Shown: positions 49,647 through 58,801 of the stretch, piece after piece | How positions within the stretch are numbered: position 1 is the stretch's first letter | Layout: each line of letters starts with the position of its first letter | NCBI RefSeq assembly: GCF_003987095.1 | Contig: NZ_PIQA01000004.1 | Coordinates: 239,496 to 303,495, forward strand | DNA: 64,000 nt | Direction of reading: 5' to 3' | Origin: Idiomarina piscisalsi | GTDB taxonomy: Bacteria; Pseudomonadota; Gammaproteobacteria; Enterobacterales; Alteromonadaceae | The notes under the pieces: model-generated | Told to the model about the DNA's origin: nothing | What the model saw: the letters and a program-made list of their open reading frames with translations, nothing else | Databases searched by the model: none | Position numbers and translations under genes: made by a program

Positions 49647-51248
49647 ATGCCAAATCTGGATCTGAGCCGCTACGGCATCACCGATGTCGAAGAAATCGTC
49701 CACAACCCGTCCTATGACCTGCTGTTTGAAGAAGAAACTCGCGATGACCTGCAGGGTTATGAAAAAGGTACGGTAACGGACTTAGGAGCGGTTGCTGTCG
49801 ATACCGGAATATTCACCGGCCGTTCACCAAAAGATAAATACATTGTTCGCGACGACACCACACGAGACACTGTGTGGTGGGCTGATCAGGGTAAAAACGA
49901 CAACAAACCACTGTCGACCGAAACCTGGAAAGAACTGAAAGGCTTAGTAACTGAGCAGCTGTCGAACAAACGCTTGTTTGTGGTCGACACCTATTGCGGT
50001 GCTAACGAAGATACACGCTTAGCGGTTCGCTTCATTACTGAAGTGGCATGGCAGGCACATTTCGTGAAAAACATGTTCATTCGCCCAAGCGAAGAAGAGC
50101 TGGAAACGTTCGAGCCAGACTTCGTGGTCATGAACGGTGCGAAGTGCATTAATCCTAAGTGGCAAGAACAAGAGCTGAACTCTGAAAACTTTGTGGCGTT
50201 TAACTTAACTGAAAAAATTCAGCTAATTGGCGGTACTTGGTACGGCGGCGAAATGAAGAAAGGTATGTTCTCAATGATGAACTATTTCCTGCCGCTAAAA
50301 GGCATTGCGTCAATGCACTGTTCAGCAAACGTGGGTAAAGAAGGCGACGTTGCTATTTTCTTTGGCTTGTCAGGTACCGGTAAAACCACGTTGTCGACTG
50401 ACCCGAAACGCGCACTGATTGGTGACGACGAGCACGGTTGGGACGACGACGGTGTCTTCAACTTTGAAGGCGGCTGTTATGCGAAAACCATCAACCTGTC
50501 GAAAGAAGCGGAACCGGACATTTACAACGCGATTCGTCGTGACGCTTTATTAGAAAACGTTGCGGTTGATGATAACGGCGTTGTCGACTTTGATGACAAC
50601 TCGAAAACTGAGAACACTCGTGTTTCTTACCCTATTTATCACATCGACAACATTGTTAAGCCGGTGTCTAAAGCGGGTCACGCGAAGAAAGTAATCTTCC
50701 TGACGGCTGACGCGTTTGGCGTATTACCGCCGGTGTCTAAGCTGACCAAAGAGCAGGCGCAGTACCACTTCCTGTCTGGCTTTACCGCGAAATTAGCGGG
50801 TACCGAGCGTGGTGTGACTGAGCCAACACCAACGTTCTCAAGCTGTTTTGGTGCGGCATTCTTAAGCCTGCATCCAACTCAGTATGCAGAAGTACTGGTA
50901 AAACGTATGGAAGCAGCTGGCGCAGAAGCTTACCTGGTTAACACGGGTTGGAACGGTACTGGCAAGCGTATTTCTATTAAAGCAACGCGCGCTATCATCG
51001 ACTCTATCTTAGACGGTTCTATTGAAGATGCTGAGTTCGTTGAACTGCCTTACTTTAACCTGGCTATGCCAACTCAGTTAGCGGGTGTTGAAGACAGCAG
51101 CATTTTAGACCCGCGTAAAACGTATGAAGACGAAGGCGAGTGGGATGTTCGTGCGAAAGACTTAGCGGAACGTTTCGTAGCCAACTTCGAGAAATTTACC
51201 GACACTGAGAACGGTAAAGCGTTAGTGGCAGCTGGTCCTAAGCTGTAA
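49647..51248 (+). CDS. pckA: Phosphoenolpyruvate carboxykinase (ATP)
   Basis: Gluconeogenic enzyme forming PEP from oxaloacetate and ATP, 533 residues. The P-loop-like kinase motif is [16 protein letters not shown], with the substrate arginine in [12 protein letters not shown], the metal-binding [13 protein letters not shown] and [17 protein letters not shown] precedes the ATG. It is a single gene with its own terminator. The 210-base gap upstream shows no gene. Confidence 0.98.
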   Translation: MPNLDLSRYGITDVEEIVHNPSYDLLFEEETRDDLQGYEKGTVTDLGAVAVDTGIFTGRSPKDKYIVRDDTTRDTVWWADQGKNDNKPLSTETWKELKGLVTEQLSNKRLFVVDTYCGANEDTRLAVRFITEVAWQAHFVKNMFIRPSEEELETFEPDFVVMNGAKCINPKWQEQELNSENFVAFNLTEKIQLIGGTWYGGEMKKGMFSMMNYFLPLKGIASMHCSANVGKEGDVAIFFGLSGTGKTTLSTDPKRALIGDDEHGWDDDGVFNFEGGCYAKTINLSKEAEPDIYNAIRRDALLENVAVDDNGVVDFDDNSKTENTRVSYPIYHIDNIVKPVSKAGHAKKVIFLTADAFGVLPPVSKLTKEQAQYHFLSGFTAKLAGTERGVTEPTPTFSSCFGAAFLSLHPTQYAEVLVKRMEAAGAEAYLVNTGWNGTGKRISIKATRAIIDSILDGSIEDAEFVELPYFNLAMPTQLAGVEDSSILDPRKTYEDEGEWDVRAKDLAERFVANFEKFTDTENGKALVAAGPKL

Positions 51249-51268
51249 GTCACAGTTTGAAACAAATT

Positions 51269-51303
51269 AAAGGGCTCGTAACACTTGTTACGGGCCCTTT
51301 GTG
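51269..51303 (+). terminator. Intrinsic terminator after pckA
   Basis: AAAGGGCTCGTAAC and GTTACGGGCCCTTT pair with one mismatch around ACTT, with Ts at the 3' side. It starts 21 bases after the stop. Confidence 0.8.
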
Positions 51304-51344
51304 TTTCTAAGATAGGTGCTCCTTAAAATTAACAGAAAAACAAC

Positions 51345-52268
51345 ATGCGCCTTTCAGTTAATCATGTCACTAAGCGCTATCGCACGGTTACGGCGGTAGA
51401 TGCAATATCACTCGATATTCAGCCCGGAAAAATTCAAGCTCTGCTTGGCCCCAACGGTGCGGGCAAATCTTCTTTAGTTCGTATGCTGGTTGGCCTGACG
51501 CACCCCGACGAAGGGGAAATTGTGGTTGAGAATAACGGACAAACCATAGAGCTGACTTATCATGACTTCGCTTATTTACCCGAAGACCGAGGTTTGTATC
51601 AGGATCGTTCGATTCTCGATAACCTGAATTACATTGCCGGTCTGCGCGGATTGAAGCTGAGCGACATACGTGGCGACATTGACAGCTGGCTAGCACGGTT
51701 TGAACTGACGGAGCGTAAAGACGAGCCGTTGCGTCAGATGTCTAAAGGTAACCAGCAAAAAGTGCAGCTTATAGCCACTTTACTGCATGACCCACAGCTG
51801 GTGATTCTGGACGAGCCGTTTTCAGGTCTGGATCCGGTGAATCAGGAACATGTGTTGACGGTACTCAGTGAGCTGCGCGAGCGCGGCAAAACCGTGGTGC
51901 TGAGTGCGCACCAGATGGCATTGGTGGAACGTTTAGCCGATACCATGTTGCTAATGAATAAAGGTCGGGCTGTTGCGCAAGGAAGCCTGCAGGAAATTCG
52001 CAATACGTTGCTACCCGAGCCGGTTTACCGGGTGACCACCAACGCTCAACTTGCAATGGAAAGCTGGGGAGCAGTTGAGCAAATAGAGTCGGTTCGTAAA
52101 TTAAACGACGAGCAGGTCGAACTGACGCTTAATAAGGATACCGATATTGAGCAGTTGTGGCCACAGCTAGCACAGCAGGTGCCGATAATGGCTTTTGCAC
52201 CTATCCAGCCTGGGTTACATGACTTGTACCTGGACACGATACGTCAGCAAACTGGGGAGGTGCAGTGA
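51345..52268 (+). CDS. ABC transporter ATP-binding protein (NatA/ABC-2 type)
   Basis: A 307-residue ATPase with Walker A GPNGAGKSS (about residues 34-42), signature MSKGNQQKVQL, Walker B LVILDEPFSGLDP and H-loop SAHQM, plus a C-terminal extension typical of DUF4162-type exporters. It overlaps the next gene (TGATG), its permease partner. NatAB-like sodium export or another export role is possible. Confidence 0.92.
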   Translation: MRLSVNHVTKRYRTVTAVDAISLDIQPGKIQALLGPNGAGKSSLVRMLVGLTHPDEGEIVVENNGQTIELTYHDFAYLPEDRGLYQDRSILDNLNYIAGLRGLKLSDIRGDIDSWLARFELTERKDEPLRQMSKGNQQKVQLIATLLHDPQLVILDEPFSGLDPVNQEHVLTVLSELRERGKTVVLSAHQMALVERLADTMLLMNKGRAVAQGSLQEIRNTLLPEPVYRVTTNAQLAMESWGAVEQIESVRKLNDEQVELTLNKDTDIEQLWPQLAQQVPIMAFAPIQPGLHDLYLDTIRQQTGEVQ

Positions 52269-53464
52269 TGAAAGTTAGTTACTTACAACAGTTGAAAGCC
52301 ATTGCCTGGTGGGAGTTCAAACGCTTTTTTAAGTGGAAGCAGGAGCTGTTCTCAGTTGCGCTTTTAGTGCTAATTTTTGCCGTGAGTGCTGGTTGGGGCG
52401 CTATTACCCAAATTTTTTCCGACCAATATCAAGGCGCTATTTTCTATCAGGAGGGTAAGCCTCAGGCGTGGGAATTCAAAGCGCCAAAAGACTTAACCCT
52501 TCGAAGAGCCGGCACCATGGAAATGGAAAAGTGGCAAACGCAGCTACCAGAAGACTTAGATACCTTGATTGTGATTACACCCGAGTTAACCGCTAAGGTG
52601 TGGGTGAAAAAGTCACAAAGCTGGCAGCAGGATTTACGCAGGGAGCTGCAAGAGCAGTTGCAGACTCTTCGTATTCAGCAACTGAAACTGACGCCGGAAG
52701 AGCGCACAGTTATTGATGATAAACCGGACATAACCTTCGCTATTGAAGAAAACGAAGATGCGTCGATAGACGATGCCAGCGACGCTTCCGCTACTATGTT
52801 ACTGATGGTCATCATGGTGGGCGTTTTCACCGGCTTTGGATTGATGATGATGTCGATTACTGCCGAAAAGCAGCAACGCGTGACGGAACAATTACTGACG
52901 ATAGTGACGCCCACCCAGTGGATGGATGGAAAAATTATAGGTATTACGCTGCACAGTATTAAGTCCATGACCTTTATTGGGCTTATGATTCTTGGCGTGA
53001 GTATGGTGATTGCCGCTTTTTCAGAAGACGGTGGTTCGGGTCTGGACTGGGGCGTGGGAGCGACTCTGCTCAGTATTATATTTGTGGTGCTGGGAACAGT
53101 ATTAATCAATGCGATGCTGGCTGGCTTTTCGGCAACCATTGATGACCCGAATCACTCCTCCCGCAGTACCGTAATGCTAGTTCCGCTGTTACCGGTGTTT
53201 TTAAGCTTCAGTGTAATTGGCGAGCCAGACTCCACTATCGCAACGGTGATGAGCATTATTCCGGTCAGTTCATTCGCAATGATGCCTGCTCGTTTACTGC
53301 AAACAGATGTTGCAGTATGGGAGTGGTTGCTGAGTTTAGCGCTACTGGGCGCCTTTGTTTACTGGATGCGTAGTGTTGCTGGGCGGCTATTTGCCATGGG
53401 TATTCAGTATTACGGGAAAGAACCGGGCTGGAAGGAAATTTGGCGAGCTGTCGCCGGTAAATAA
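52268..53464 (+). CDS. ABC-2 type transporter permease (NatB-like)
   Basis: A 398-residue permease: an N-terminal helix (about 25-48), a large external domain (about 50-175), then five or six helices. VTEQLLTIVTPTQWMDGKIIG is typical of NatB-like ABC-2 permeases. GGAGG lies before ATG 52268, inside the ATPase gene. Half-size transporter pair; substrate unknown. Confidence 0.88.
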   Translation: MKVSYLQQLKAIAWWEFKRFFKWKQELFSVALLVLIFAVSAGWGAITQIFSDQYQGAIFYQEGKPQAWEFKAPKDLTLRRAGTMEMEKWQTQLPEDLDTLIVITPELTAKVWVKKSQSWQQDLRRELQEQLQTLRIQQLKLTPEERTVIDDKPDITFAIEENEDASIDDASDASATMLLMVIMVGVFTGFGLMMMSITAEKQQRVTEQLLTIVTPTQWMDGKIIGITLHSIKSMTFIGLMILGVSMVIAAFSEDGGSGLDWGVGATLLSIIFVVLGTVLINAMLAGFSATIDDPNHSSRSTVMLVPLLPVFLSFSVIGEPDSTIATVMSIIPVSSFAMMPARLLQTDVAVWEWLLSLALLGAFVYWMRSVAGRLFAMGIQYYGKEPGWKEIWRAVAGK

Positions 53465-53481
53465 ATGAGTTGAGGGAATAA

Positions 53482-53516
53482 AAAAAGCCGGGATGCCTAA
53501 CAGCTCCCGGCTTTTT
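53482..53516. terminator. Bidirectional intrinsic terminator
   Basis: AAAAAGCCGGGA and TCCCGGCTTTTT form a perfect 12-base stem between two convergent genes, with A and T runs on the outer sides, so it can serve both. Confidence 0.92.
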
Positions 53517-53529
53517 ATTAGGTAGATTT

Positions 53530-55548
53530 TTACTTCAGTTGCTCTGCGTGTGGCAGCTCGAACGGAGGCTTCTCTTCTGATTTTTCCATTAAGAAGGTGT
53601 CCATCCAACGCATGAAACGCATGCTGTAGTCCAACTGTGCCGCTACTTTGCGGTTACCGTGACCTTCGCCCGGGTAGAACACCAAGCGTACTGGCACATT
53701 ACCGTGAGTTTTCAGGTAACGGTACAGCTCCATCGACTGTGACGGGTGTACACGCGTGTCTTCTTTACCGTGCATAATCAGAATTGGCGTACGCGCTTTC
53801 TCTGCATGATAAATAGGGCTGCGCTCTAAGTACCATTCCCACTTGTCCCAAGGGTAGCTACGCGCGTGAACGGCGTGCATTTCTTTAGGAATATCGGTGG
53901 TGCCGAATTTTGACAAGTTATTGCTAATACCGACGAACATAACGCTAGCTGCGAAGTGCTCAGTCTGCGCCGTTGCGCCCCAGGCAGAAGCATAACCACC
54001 GTAAGAGCCGCCGGTAATACCAACGCGAGACTCATCAGCAATGCCCAAGGCCACTAAGTGCTCTTTGGCATCAACAATGTCGTCGAATTCTTTACCCGCG
54101 TAGTCATTCTGACCTAGCTTTGAGAACTCAACGCCACGTCCGGTGCTGCCACGGTAGTTAGGGAAGAACAACGCATAGCCCTTAGACGCTGCATGCTTAA
54201 CCGGTGACGCATAGCGATCTAACCAGCCGTTGCTGTAATGCGATTCAGGACCACCATGAATGACCATAATGGTCGGGTAGCTTTTGCCTTCTTCGTAGTC
54301 TTTCGGGTAAACCAAAATACCTTCCAGCTCTAAACCATCGCGCGCTTCATAGGTAATGGTTTCCTGACGTGGCATATCAATTTCTGACAACCAAGGGTTT
54401 GAGTCTGTTAAGCGCTCTAACCCGCCGTTGGCGTACTTAAAAGCTTCGCTTGGGTGAGAAGGGCGGTGTGCAGTCAGTACAAATTCAGACTTACCTGCTT
54501 CGCCGTCAATACTGGTCACAATGGCTTCACCTGGTTCAATCAGAACACGGCTTTCCAGGAACTTAAGCGTTAACGCCTGAACTTCTGACTCAGTACCACG
54601 GTGGCCAAGCCAGACTAGTTCTTCACCGGTACGCCAGGTAAAGTCTTTTACCGAGCCTTTATAGTTCGGTAATACGTTGCGATGCTCTTGTTCGCGAGTA
54701 TCGTAAACAAACAAAGAGCCGGCAGACGGGTCGTTATAGTCCGCTGCACGAATCATGGCTAAGTAGCGACCGTCCGGTGAAAACTCAGCACGACCCAACT
54801 TGCCTTCAGACTCAAAAGTAGCCGCCACTTCGCCATCTAAACCAATGAGCTGGTACTGGCTGCTCATATAGTTGTCATCGATAAGCGGTGTGGGCGCAGT
54901 GCGAACTAATAGCTGTTCGTTGTTCGGGTGAAATGCTATTGAGTAAACTTGCTGATCATCCGGCGTTACCGCCTTAGCTTCAGTGTCTTCCTCACCAAGC
55001 GTTACGTGATAAGCCTGGGTGTAGGTTAAGTCTTCTTCATACACTTCGGCTTTAAAACCTTTTTTAGACAGCTTTTCTTTGTCGCTGTCTTTAGGACCAG
55101 ACGACAAGAACACTAACTGTGTGCCGTCTTCGCTTAGGTCGTAGCTACCAATATTACCGTCGAATTCAAACACCGACTGTACGCCACCACCATTAACCGG
55201 CATGCGGTACAATTCCTGGTAGTCGTCGCCGTCTTCTTTCGCAGTGAAGTACAAGTACTCACCTTTTGGACCAAAACTGACTCGACCAAACTTTTCATTT
55301 TTACCGAGGTAAGAAGTTTCCTCACCCGCTGAGTTAATAAGTACTAACTCATTGTAGTCTGAGCCGTCATCGTCTTCATACGGTGTGCGTGGAATGGAGC
55401 GGATAACTGCCGTGAATTCGCCCGTTGGCGACAAGTCCGCCATGCGCACCGCTTCTGTTGTTACGGTATCTATCAGCGTCATTTCACGGGCGTCGGCATC
55501 GACTGCCCAAGCCGCTAACGCGATACCCCCTGCTACACGTAAAAGCAT
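53530..55548 (-). CDS. Exported S9-family prolyl oligopeptidase-type peptidase
   Basis: A 672-residue protein with a signal peptide (about 1-20, VAGGIALAAWAVDADA), an N-terminal beta-propeller (about 35-390) and a C-terminal alpha/beta-hydrolase domain. The triad is the serine in GGSYGGYASAW (about residue 518), the aspartate in MHGKEDTRVHP and the histidine in YPGEGHGN. It is probably a periplasmic aminopeptidase or dipeptidyl peptidase for peptide use. The gene is single, with fabR upstream. Confidence 0.93.
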   Translation of the reverse strand: MLLRVAGGIALAAWAVDADAREMTLIDTVTTEAVRMADLSPTGEFTAVIRSIPRTPYEDDDGSDYNELVLINSAGEETSYLGKNEKFGRVSFGPKGEYLYFTAKEDGDDYQELYRMPVNGGGVQSVFEFDGNIGSYDLSEDGTQLVFLSSGPKDSDKEKLSKKGFKAEVYEEDLTYTQAYHVTLGEEDTEAKAVTPDDQQVYSIAFHPNNEQLLVRTAPTPLIDDNYMSSQYQLIGLDGEVAATFESEGKLGRAEFSPDGRYLAMIRAADYNDPSAGSLFVYDTREQEHRNVLPNYKGSVKDFTWRTGEELVWLGHRGTESEVQALTLKFLESRVLIEPGEAIVTSIDGEAGKSEFVLTAHRPSHPSEAFKYANGGLERLTDSNPWLSEIDMPRQETITYEARDGLELEGILVYPKDYEEGKSYPTIMVIHGGPESHYSNGWLDRYASPVKHAASKGYALFFPNYRGSTGRGVEFSKLGQNDYAGKEFDDIVDAKEHLVALGIADESRVGITGGSYGGYASAWGATAQTEHFAASVMFVGISNNLSKFGTTDIPKEMHAVHARSYPWDKWEWYLERSPIYHAEKARTPILIMHGKEDTRVHPSQSMELYRYLKTHGNVPVRLVFYPGEGHGNRKVAAQLDYSMRFMRWMDTFLMEKSEEKPPFELPHAEQLK

Positions 55549-55580
55549 AGTTGTCTCCGTTGTTGTTCTAATGTTTAGGT

Positions 55581-56192
55581 TTACTTCATAAATCGTTTTG
55601 TCGCTTCGGCGCCACGCGCAACCAAACGCACTTGCGCTATAGTCGTTTCGGTAATGCGTTCGCGTTCTTCTTCGTTTACGTCGAAACAGTCGGCACCGGC
55701 ACTGAATACAATTTTGGCGATAGTGTCTGACTGCAGCTCTGCTAATTCACGAGAGAACGACTGCTCATTCACTAAATACTCTTCCAGCTCAGCTTTAAAA
55801 TGCTCAATTTCACGCACAACCGCTAAACGAAAGCTGCGCGAACGGCCTGAACGTTCTTGCAGAAGCAGCCGAAAAATTGCGGTGTTTTCCGCCACAAATT
55901 GCATAAAAGTTTCTACTGACACTCGGATAATAGAGCCGCCGGTTTCAATGCGTTGGCGTGCCTGACGCAATAACTGACGCAAGGCTAAACCGCACTCATC
56001 AACCAGAGTGAGCCCCAACTCATCCATGTCGCGGAAGTGCCGGTAAAAAGACGTTGGTGCAATACCTGCCTCGCGTGCTACTTCGCGTAAACTTAAGCTG
56101 GAAAAGCCGGCTTCAGCGCTAAGCTGATTCATCGCTGCGTTAATCAGTGCGCGGCGCGTCTTTTCTTTCTGTTTTGCTCGAACCCCAGCCAT
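55581..56192 (-). CDS. fabR: TetR-family repressor of unsaturated fatty acid genes FabR
   Basis: A 203-residue regulator starting [17 protein letters not shown] with the recognition helix [20 protein letters not shown], nearly the same as E. coli FabR. ATG 56192 fits that start; the frame extends 4 codons to 56204. It diverges from a desaturase gene, with a FabR-like operator between, so it likely adjusts unsaturated fatty acid synthesis. Confidence 0.92.
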   Translation of the reverse strand: MAGVRAKQKEKTRRALINAAMNQLSAEAGFSSLSLREVAREAGIAPTSFYRHFRDMDELGLTLVDECGLALRQLLRQARQRIETGGSIIRVSVETFMQFVAENTAIFRLLLQERSGRSRSFRLAVVREIEHFKAELEEYLVNEQSFSRELAELQSDTIAKIVFSAGADCFDVNEEERERITETTIAQVRLVARGAEATKRFMK

Positions 56193-56285
56193 ATTTGTTG
56201 CCATCCTTCGCTGTTATTGAACGAATAGTAACACAGGTCTTTACACATTTTCCGCTTGTAATTTGAACGCAAAACCCGTACATTC

Positions 56286-56303
56286 AGCGAACAGGTGTAC
56301 GCT
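56286..56303. promoter_or_regulatory. Likely FabR operator
   Basis: AGCGAACAGGTGTACGCT is an imperfect palindrome (14 of 18 positions), closely similar to the operator I recall for E. coli FabR at fabA/fabB. It lies 41 bases before the desaturase start and 93 from the fabR start. Confidence 0.75.
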
Positions 56304-56344
56304 GTTTTGTCACCTGACTTTTTTGATTGTTTTAGGTTATATAC

Positions 56345-57484
56345 ATGCAAAAGAATTTTGAAAAACCCCCTCTTATTTGGCTTAACATCCTAGTGTTCTC
56401 CATTACTTTCGCTATAGCCGCCATTGGTGTTCCTTTATATGCGTTCACCGTCGGTATTGGCGCAGAATTTTGGTGGGTTATGTTTGGTACCGCGTGTTTT
56501 GCGGGTATTTCCATTACCGCGGGCTACCATCGTTTATGGGCGCACCGTACGTACGACGCCAATCCGGTATTGCGCTTTTTATTTGCTATTGGCGGCGCTG
56601 TAGCGCTGCAAAATAGTGCCTTGCACTGGTCGTCCGATCACCGTGTGCACCACACACATGTCGATGACAACGACAAAGACCCGTACTCAGCAAAACGCGG
56701 CTTTTGGTATTCGCACATTGGCTGGATGCTGCGTGAGTACCAGGCGAGTCGTTATTCCGACTACGACAACGTCAAAGACTTACAGAAAGATCCTATCGTT
56801 ATGTGGCAGCACAAGTATTACCTGCCGCTGACGCTGTTCGTAAATTTCGGTTGGCCAATTGCCGCCGGCTTTATGCTGGGCGATGTTTGGGCCGGCTTAT
56901 TGGTTATTGGTGTATTGCGCCTGGTGCTTAACCACCACACGACGTTCTTTATTAACTCGCTGGCGCATATTTGGGGCAAGCAGCCTTATACCGACAAAAA
57001 TACCGCGCGCGACAATGGCGTGCTGGCGTTTATGACCTTTGGTGAGGGCTATCATAACTATCACCACATCTTTGCCAGCGACTACCGCAACGGCATCCGT
57101 TGGTGGCAGTTTGACCCGACCAAATGGCTTATTCGTGCCAGCAGTTGGTTCGGTTTAGCGCGTAACCTTAAACGCAGCTCGCCGTATCAGGTCGAGCGCG
57201 CGAAGCTGCAAATGCAGTTAAAAGTCGCTCGTAAGAAAGCCATGAGCGCACCAGAGTCATTGTTCGAAAAAGCGCACGAGCACTACGAACAACTGGGTAC
57301 GCAGTTACGTGAATACTACAAAGCGCGTAAAAAGCTGCTGGACTCTAAAGCTCAGGACATAAAAGAGCACTTAAACCATGACATTGATGCATTGAAAAAG
57401 CAGGTCGATGACATGCGTGAATCTCTTGCTGAGCAGAAGCGTCACTGGAAAGCTTTGTTGAACCAAATTCAACAACACGCGTAA
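56345..57484 (+). CDS. Membrane fatty acid desaturase (acyl-CoA delta-9 type)
   Basis: A 379-residue oxygen-dependent desaturase. The three histidine boxes are YHRLWAHR (about residue 61), HRVHHTH (about 99) and EGYHNYHHIFASDYRNG (about 237). Four membrane helices flank them. The C-terminal 95 residues are a charged coiled coil rich in Lys, Glu and His, longer than in the family core. It would let cells adjust membranes without new synthesis, under FabR control. Confidence 0.94.
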   Translation: MQKNFEKPPLIWLNILVFSITFAIAAIGVPLYAFTVGIGAEFWWVMFGTACFAGISITAGYHRLWAHRTYDANPVLRFLFAIGGAVALQNSALHWSSDHRVHHTHVDDNDKDPYSAKRGFWYSHIGWMLREYQASRYSDYDNVKDLQKDPIVMWQHKYYLPLTLFVNFGWPIAAGFMLGDVWAGLLVIGVLRLVLNHHTTFFINSLAHIWGKQPYTDKNTARDNGVLAFMTFGEGYHNYHHIFASDYRNGIRWWQFDPTKWLIRASSWFGLARNLKRSSPYQVERAKLQMQLKVARKKAMSAPESLFEKAHEHYEQLGTQLREYYKARKKLLDSKAQDIKEHLNHDIDALKKQVDDMRESLAEQKRHWKALLNQIQQHA

Positions 57485-57486
57485 AA

Positions 57487-57546
57487 GAATTTAACCCTTC
57501 AGTACTTGAAAATGAACAAAATACAATCAATACTGGAGGGTACATT
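57487..57546. repeat. Imperfect inverted repeat after the desaturase gene
   Basis: ACCCTTCAGTA (57494-57504) and TACTGGAGGGT (57531-57541) pair in 10 of 11 positions across 26 bases, with outer GAAT/ATTC extending the match. No T run follows. It could be a terminator stem or an operator for the next operon. Confidence 0.4.
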
Positions 57547-57590
57547 CTTCGAAGTAGGCGCAATGAGTTTATTGTGCAAGAGAGGTGACT

Positions 57591-57902
57591 ATGGAAATTG
57601 GCGCAGCAATGAATACAGGCCTGCAGGGTATGCAACGTGCAAACCAGCAAGTGTCTGAAGCAAGCCAGGAAATTGCCTCTGCAGCGGGTCGTAATGACGT
57701 GCAGCAGCAAGACAACGCCAATACAAATGGTGGTCAGCCAGCTACCGAAACCGCGACTGAAACTGCGCAAAGTGTTAACGCTGCCAGTACAACTGACTCG
57801 CTGGTTTCATTAAACGAAGGGCAGACCAACTTTGAAGCCAACACTCGTACAGTAGAAACCGCTGACGAAATGTTGGGCACACTTATCGATACCAGTGCTT
57901 AA
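57591..57902 (+). CDS. Rod/hook-like mini-protein, unknown function
   Basis: A 103-residue protein with ATG 57591 behind GAGAGG. The N-terminal helix (AMNTGLQGMQRANQQVSEAS) and the C-terminal helix (NFEANTRTVETADEMLGTLI) resemble the paired end helices of flagellar rod and hook proteins, joined by a Gln/Asn/Thr-rich linker of about 45 residues with no hook domain. It lies 19 bases before a SprA-type metalloprotease gene. The resemblance is by eye; function unknown. Confidence 0.68.
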   Translation: MEIGAAMNTGLQGMQRANQQVSEASQEIASAAGRNDVQQQDNANTNGGQPATETATETAQSVNAASTTDSLVSLNEGQTNFEANTRTVETADEMLGTLIDTSA

Positions 57903-57921
57903 GTAGCCGAATGTTCTAGTC

Positions 57922-58788
57922 ATGAATATCACCACAGCGCTACCGGCTATTCCTGTTACATCGGCTCCTCCTATGGAGTCGATGCAGACGGACAATGCCG
58001 CAAAAGCGCTGGTCAGTGAACCTACCGCAACCGAAAAGCAAAACAACAGCGCCGATAGCGCAGCTCCCACTTATTCTCCTAACGGTAAAGTTGCCAAAAA
58101 AGGCAAAGACTCAGCCGAGGGTGAGGCGAAAGGTGCTGAAGCTAAAGGCTCTGAGTCCGAAAAAACTAAGGACGAGAAAAAAGCTGACGCGACCGAAGAA
58201 AAGAAACCAAACGGCCAGCAGCTGGACGAGCAAGAGCTCGAAAAAGTTGATGAGCTGAAAAGTCGTGATCAGGAAGTGCGTGTGCATGAACAAGCCCACG
58301 CGGCTGTGGGCGGGCAGTACGCCGGTTCACCTTCTTACGAATACGAACGGGGTCCCGATGGTAAGTCTTATGCCGTTGGCGGTGAGGTTCAGATTGACGT
58401 TAGTCCGGTTCAGGGCGACCCTCAAGCAACCATTCAGAAAATGCAGGTGGTACGTCGTGCGGCGTTAGCTCCGGCTCAGCCGTCTGCTGCTGACCGTGCA
58501 ATTGCTGCGGACGCTGCTAATAAAGCAACGCAAGCGCGTGCAGAGTTGGCAAAACAGCAAGTTCAAGGTGAAGAGGGCGAGCAAGCGCCTGATATCAGCA
58601 TTAACGCACCCTTTAAGAAAAGCTTAGAAGGTGAGGGCGAAGCGTCGAAAAGTGAATCACCTGATGCTGCACCACCGGCTGAGCAAGGCAAGAAAACCCT
58701 ATCTGCGCCAGAGCGCGGCGCTATGGTGGCTTCTTTCTACGACAATAAAGTTCGTCCATCCGTGGACTCATTCAGCGCTACCGCTTAA
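57922..58788 (+). CDS. SprA-related putative metalloprotease
   Basis: A 288-residue protein of the SprA-related family. The first 110 residues are low-complexity and rich in Lys, Glu and Ala. The conserved core follows: VRVHEQAHAAVGGQYAGSP, with an HExxH-like zinc motif (HEQAH), then YERGPDGKSYAVGGEVQIDV. No signal peptide is seen. The C-terminal third is again Ala/Glu/Lys-rich. It is probably cotranscribed with the rod/hook-like gene. Confidence 0.82.
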   Translation: MNITTALPAIPVTSAPPMESMQTDNAAKALVSEPTATEKQNNSADSAAPTYSPNGKVAKKGKDSAEGEAKGAEAKGSESEKTKDEKKADATEEKKPNGQQLDEQELEKVDELKSRDQEVRVHEQAHAAVGGQYAGSPSYEYERGPDGKSYAVGGEVQIDVSPVQGDPQATIQKMQVVRRAALAPAQPSAADRAIAADAANKATQARAELAKQQVQGEEGEQAPDISINAPFKKSLEGEGEASKSESPDAAPPAEQGKKTLSAPERGAMVASFYDNKVRPSVDSFSATA

Positions 58789-58801
58789 TCCTTTCTCTTA
58801 T

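Noticed and set aside
52675..53139. A 154-codon minus-strand frame in the ABC permease gene
   Set aside because: Antisense to membrane-helix codons of the permease; no ribosome site or family resemblance.
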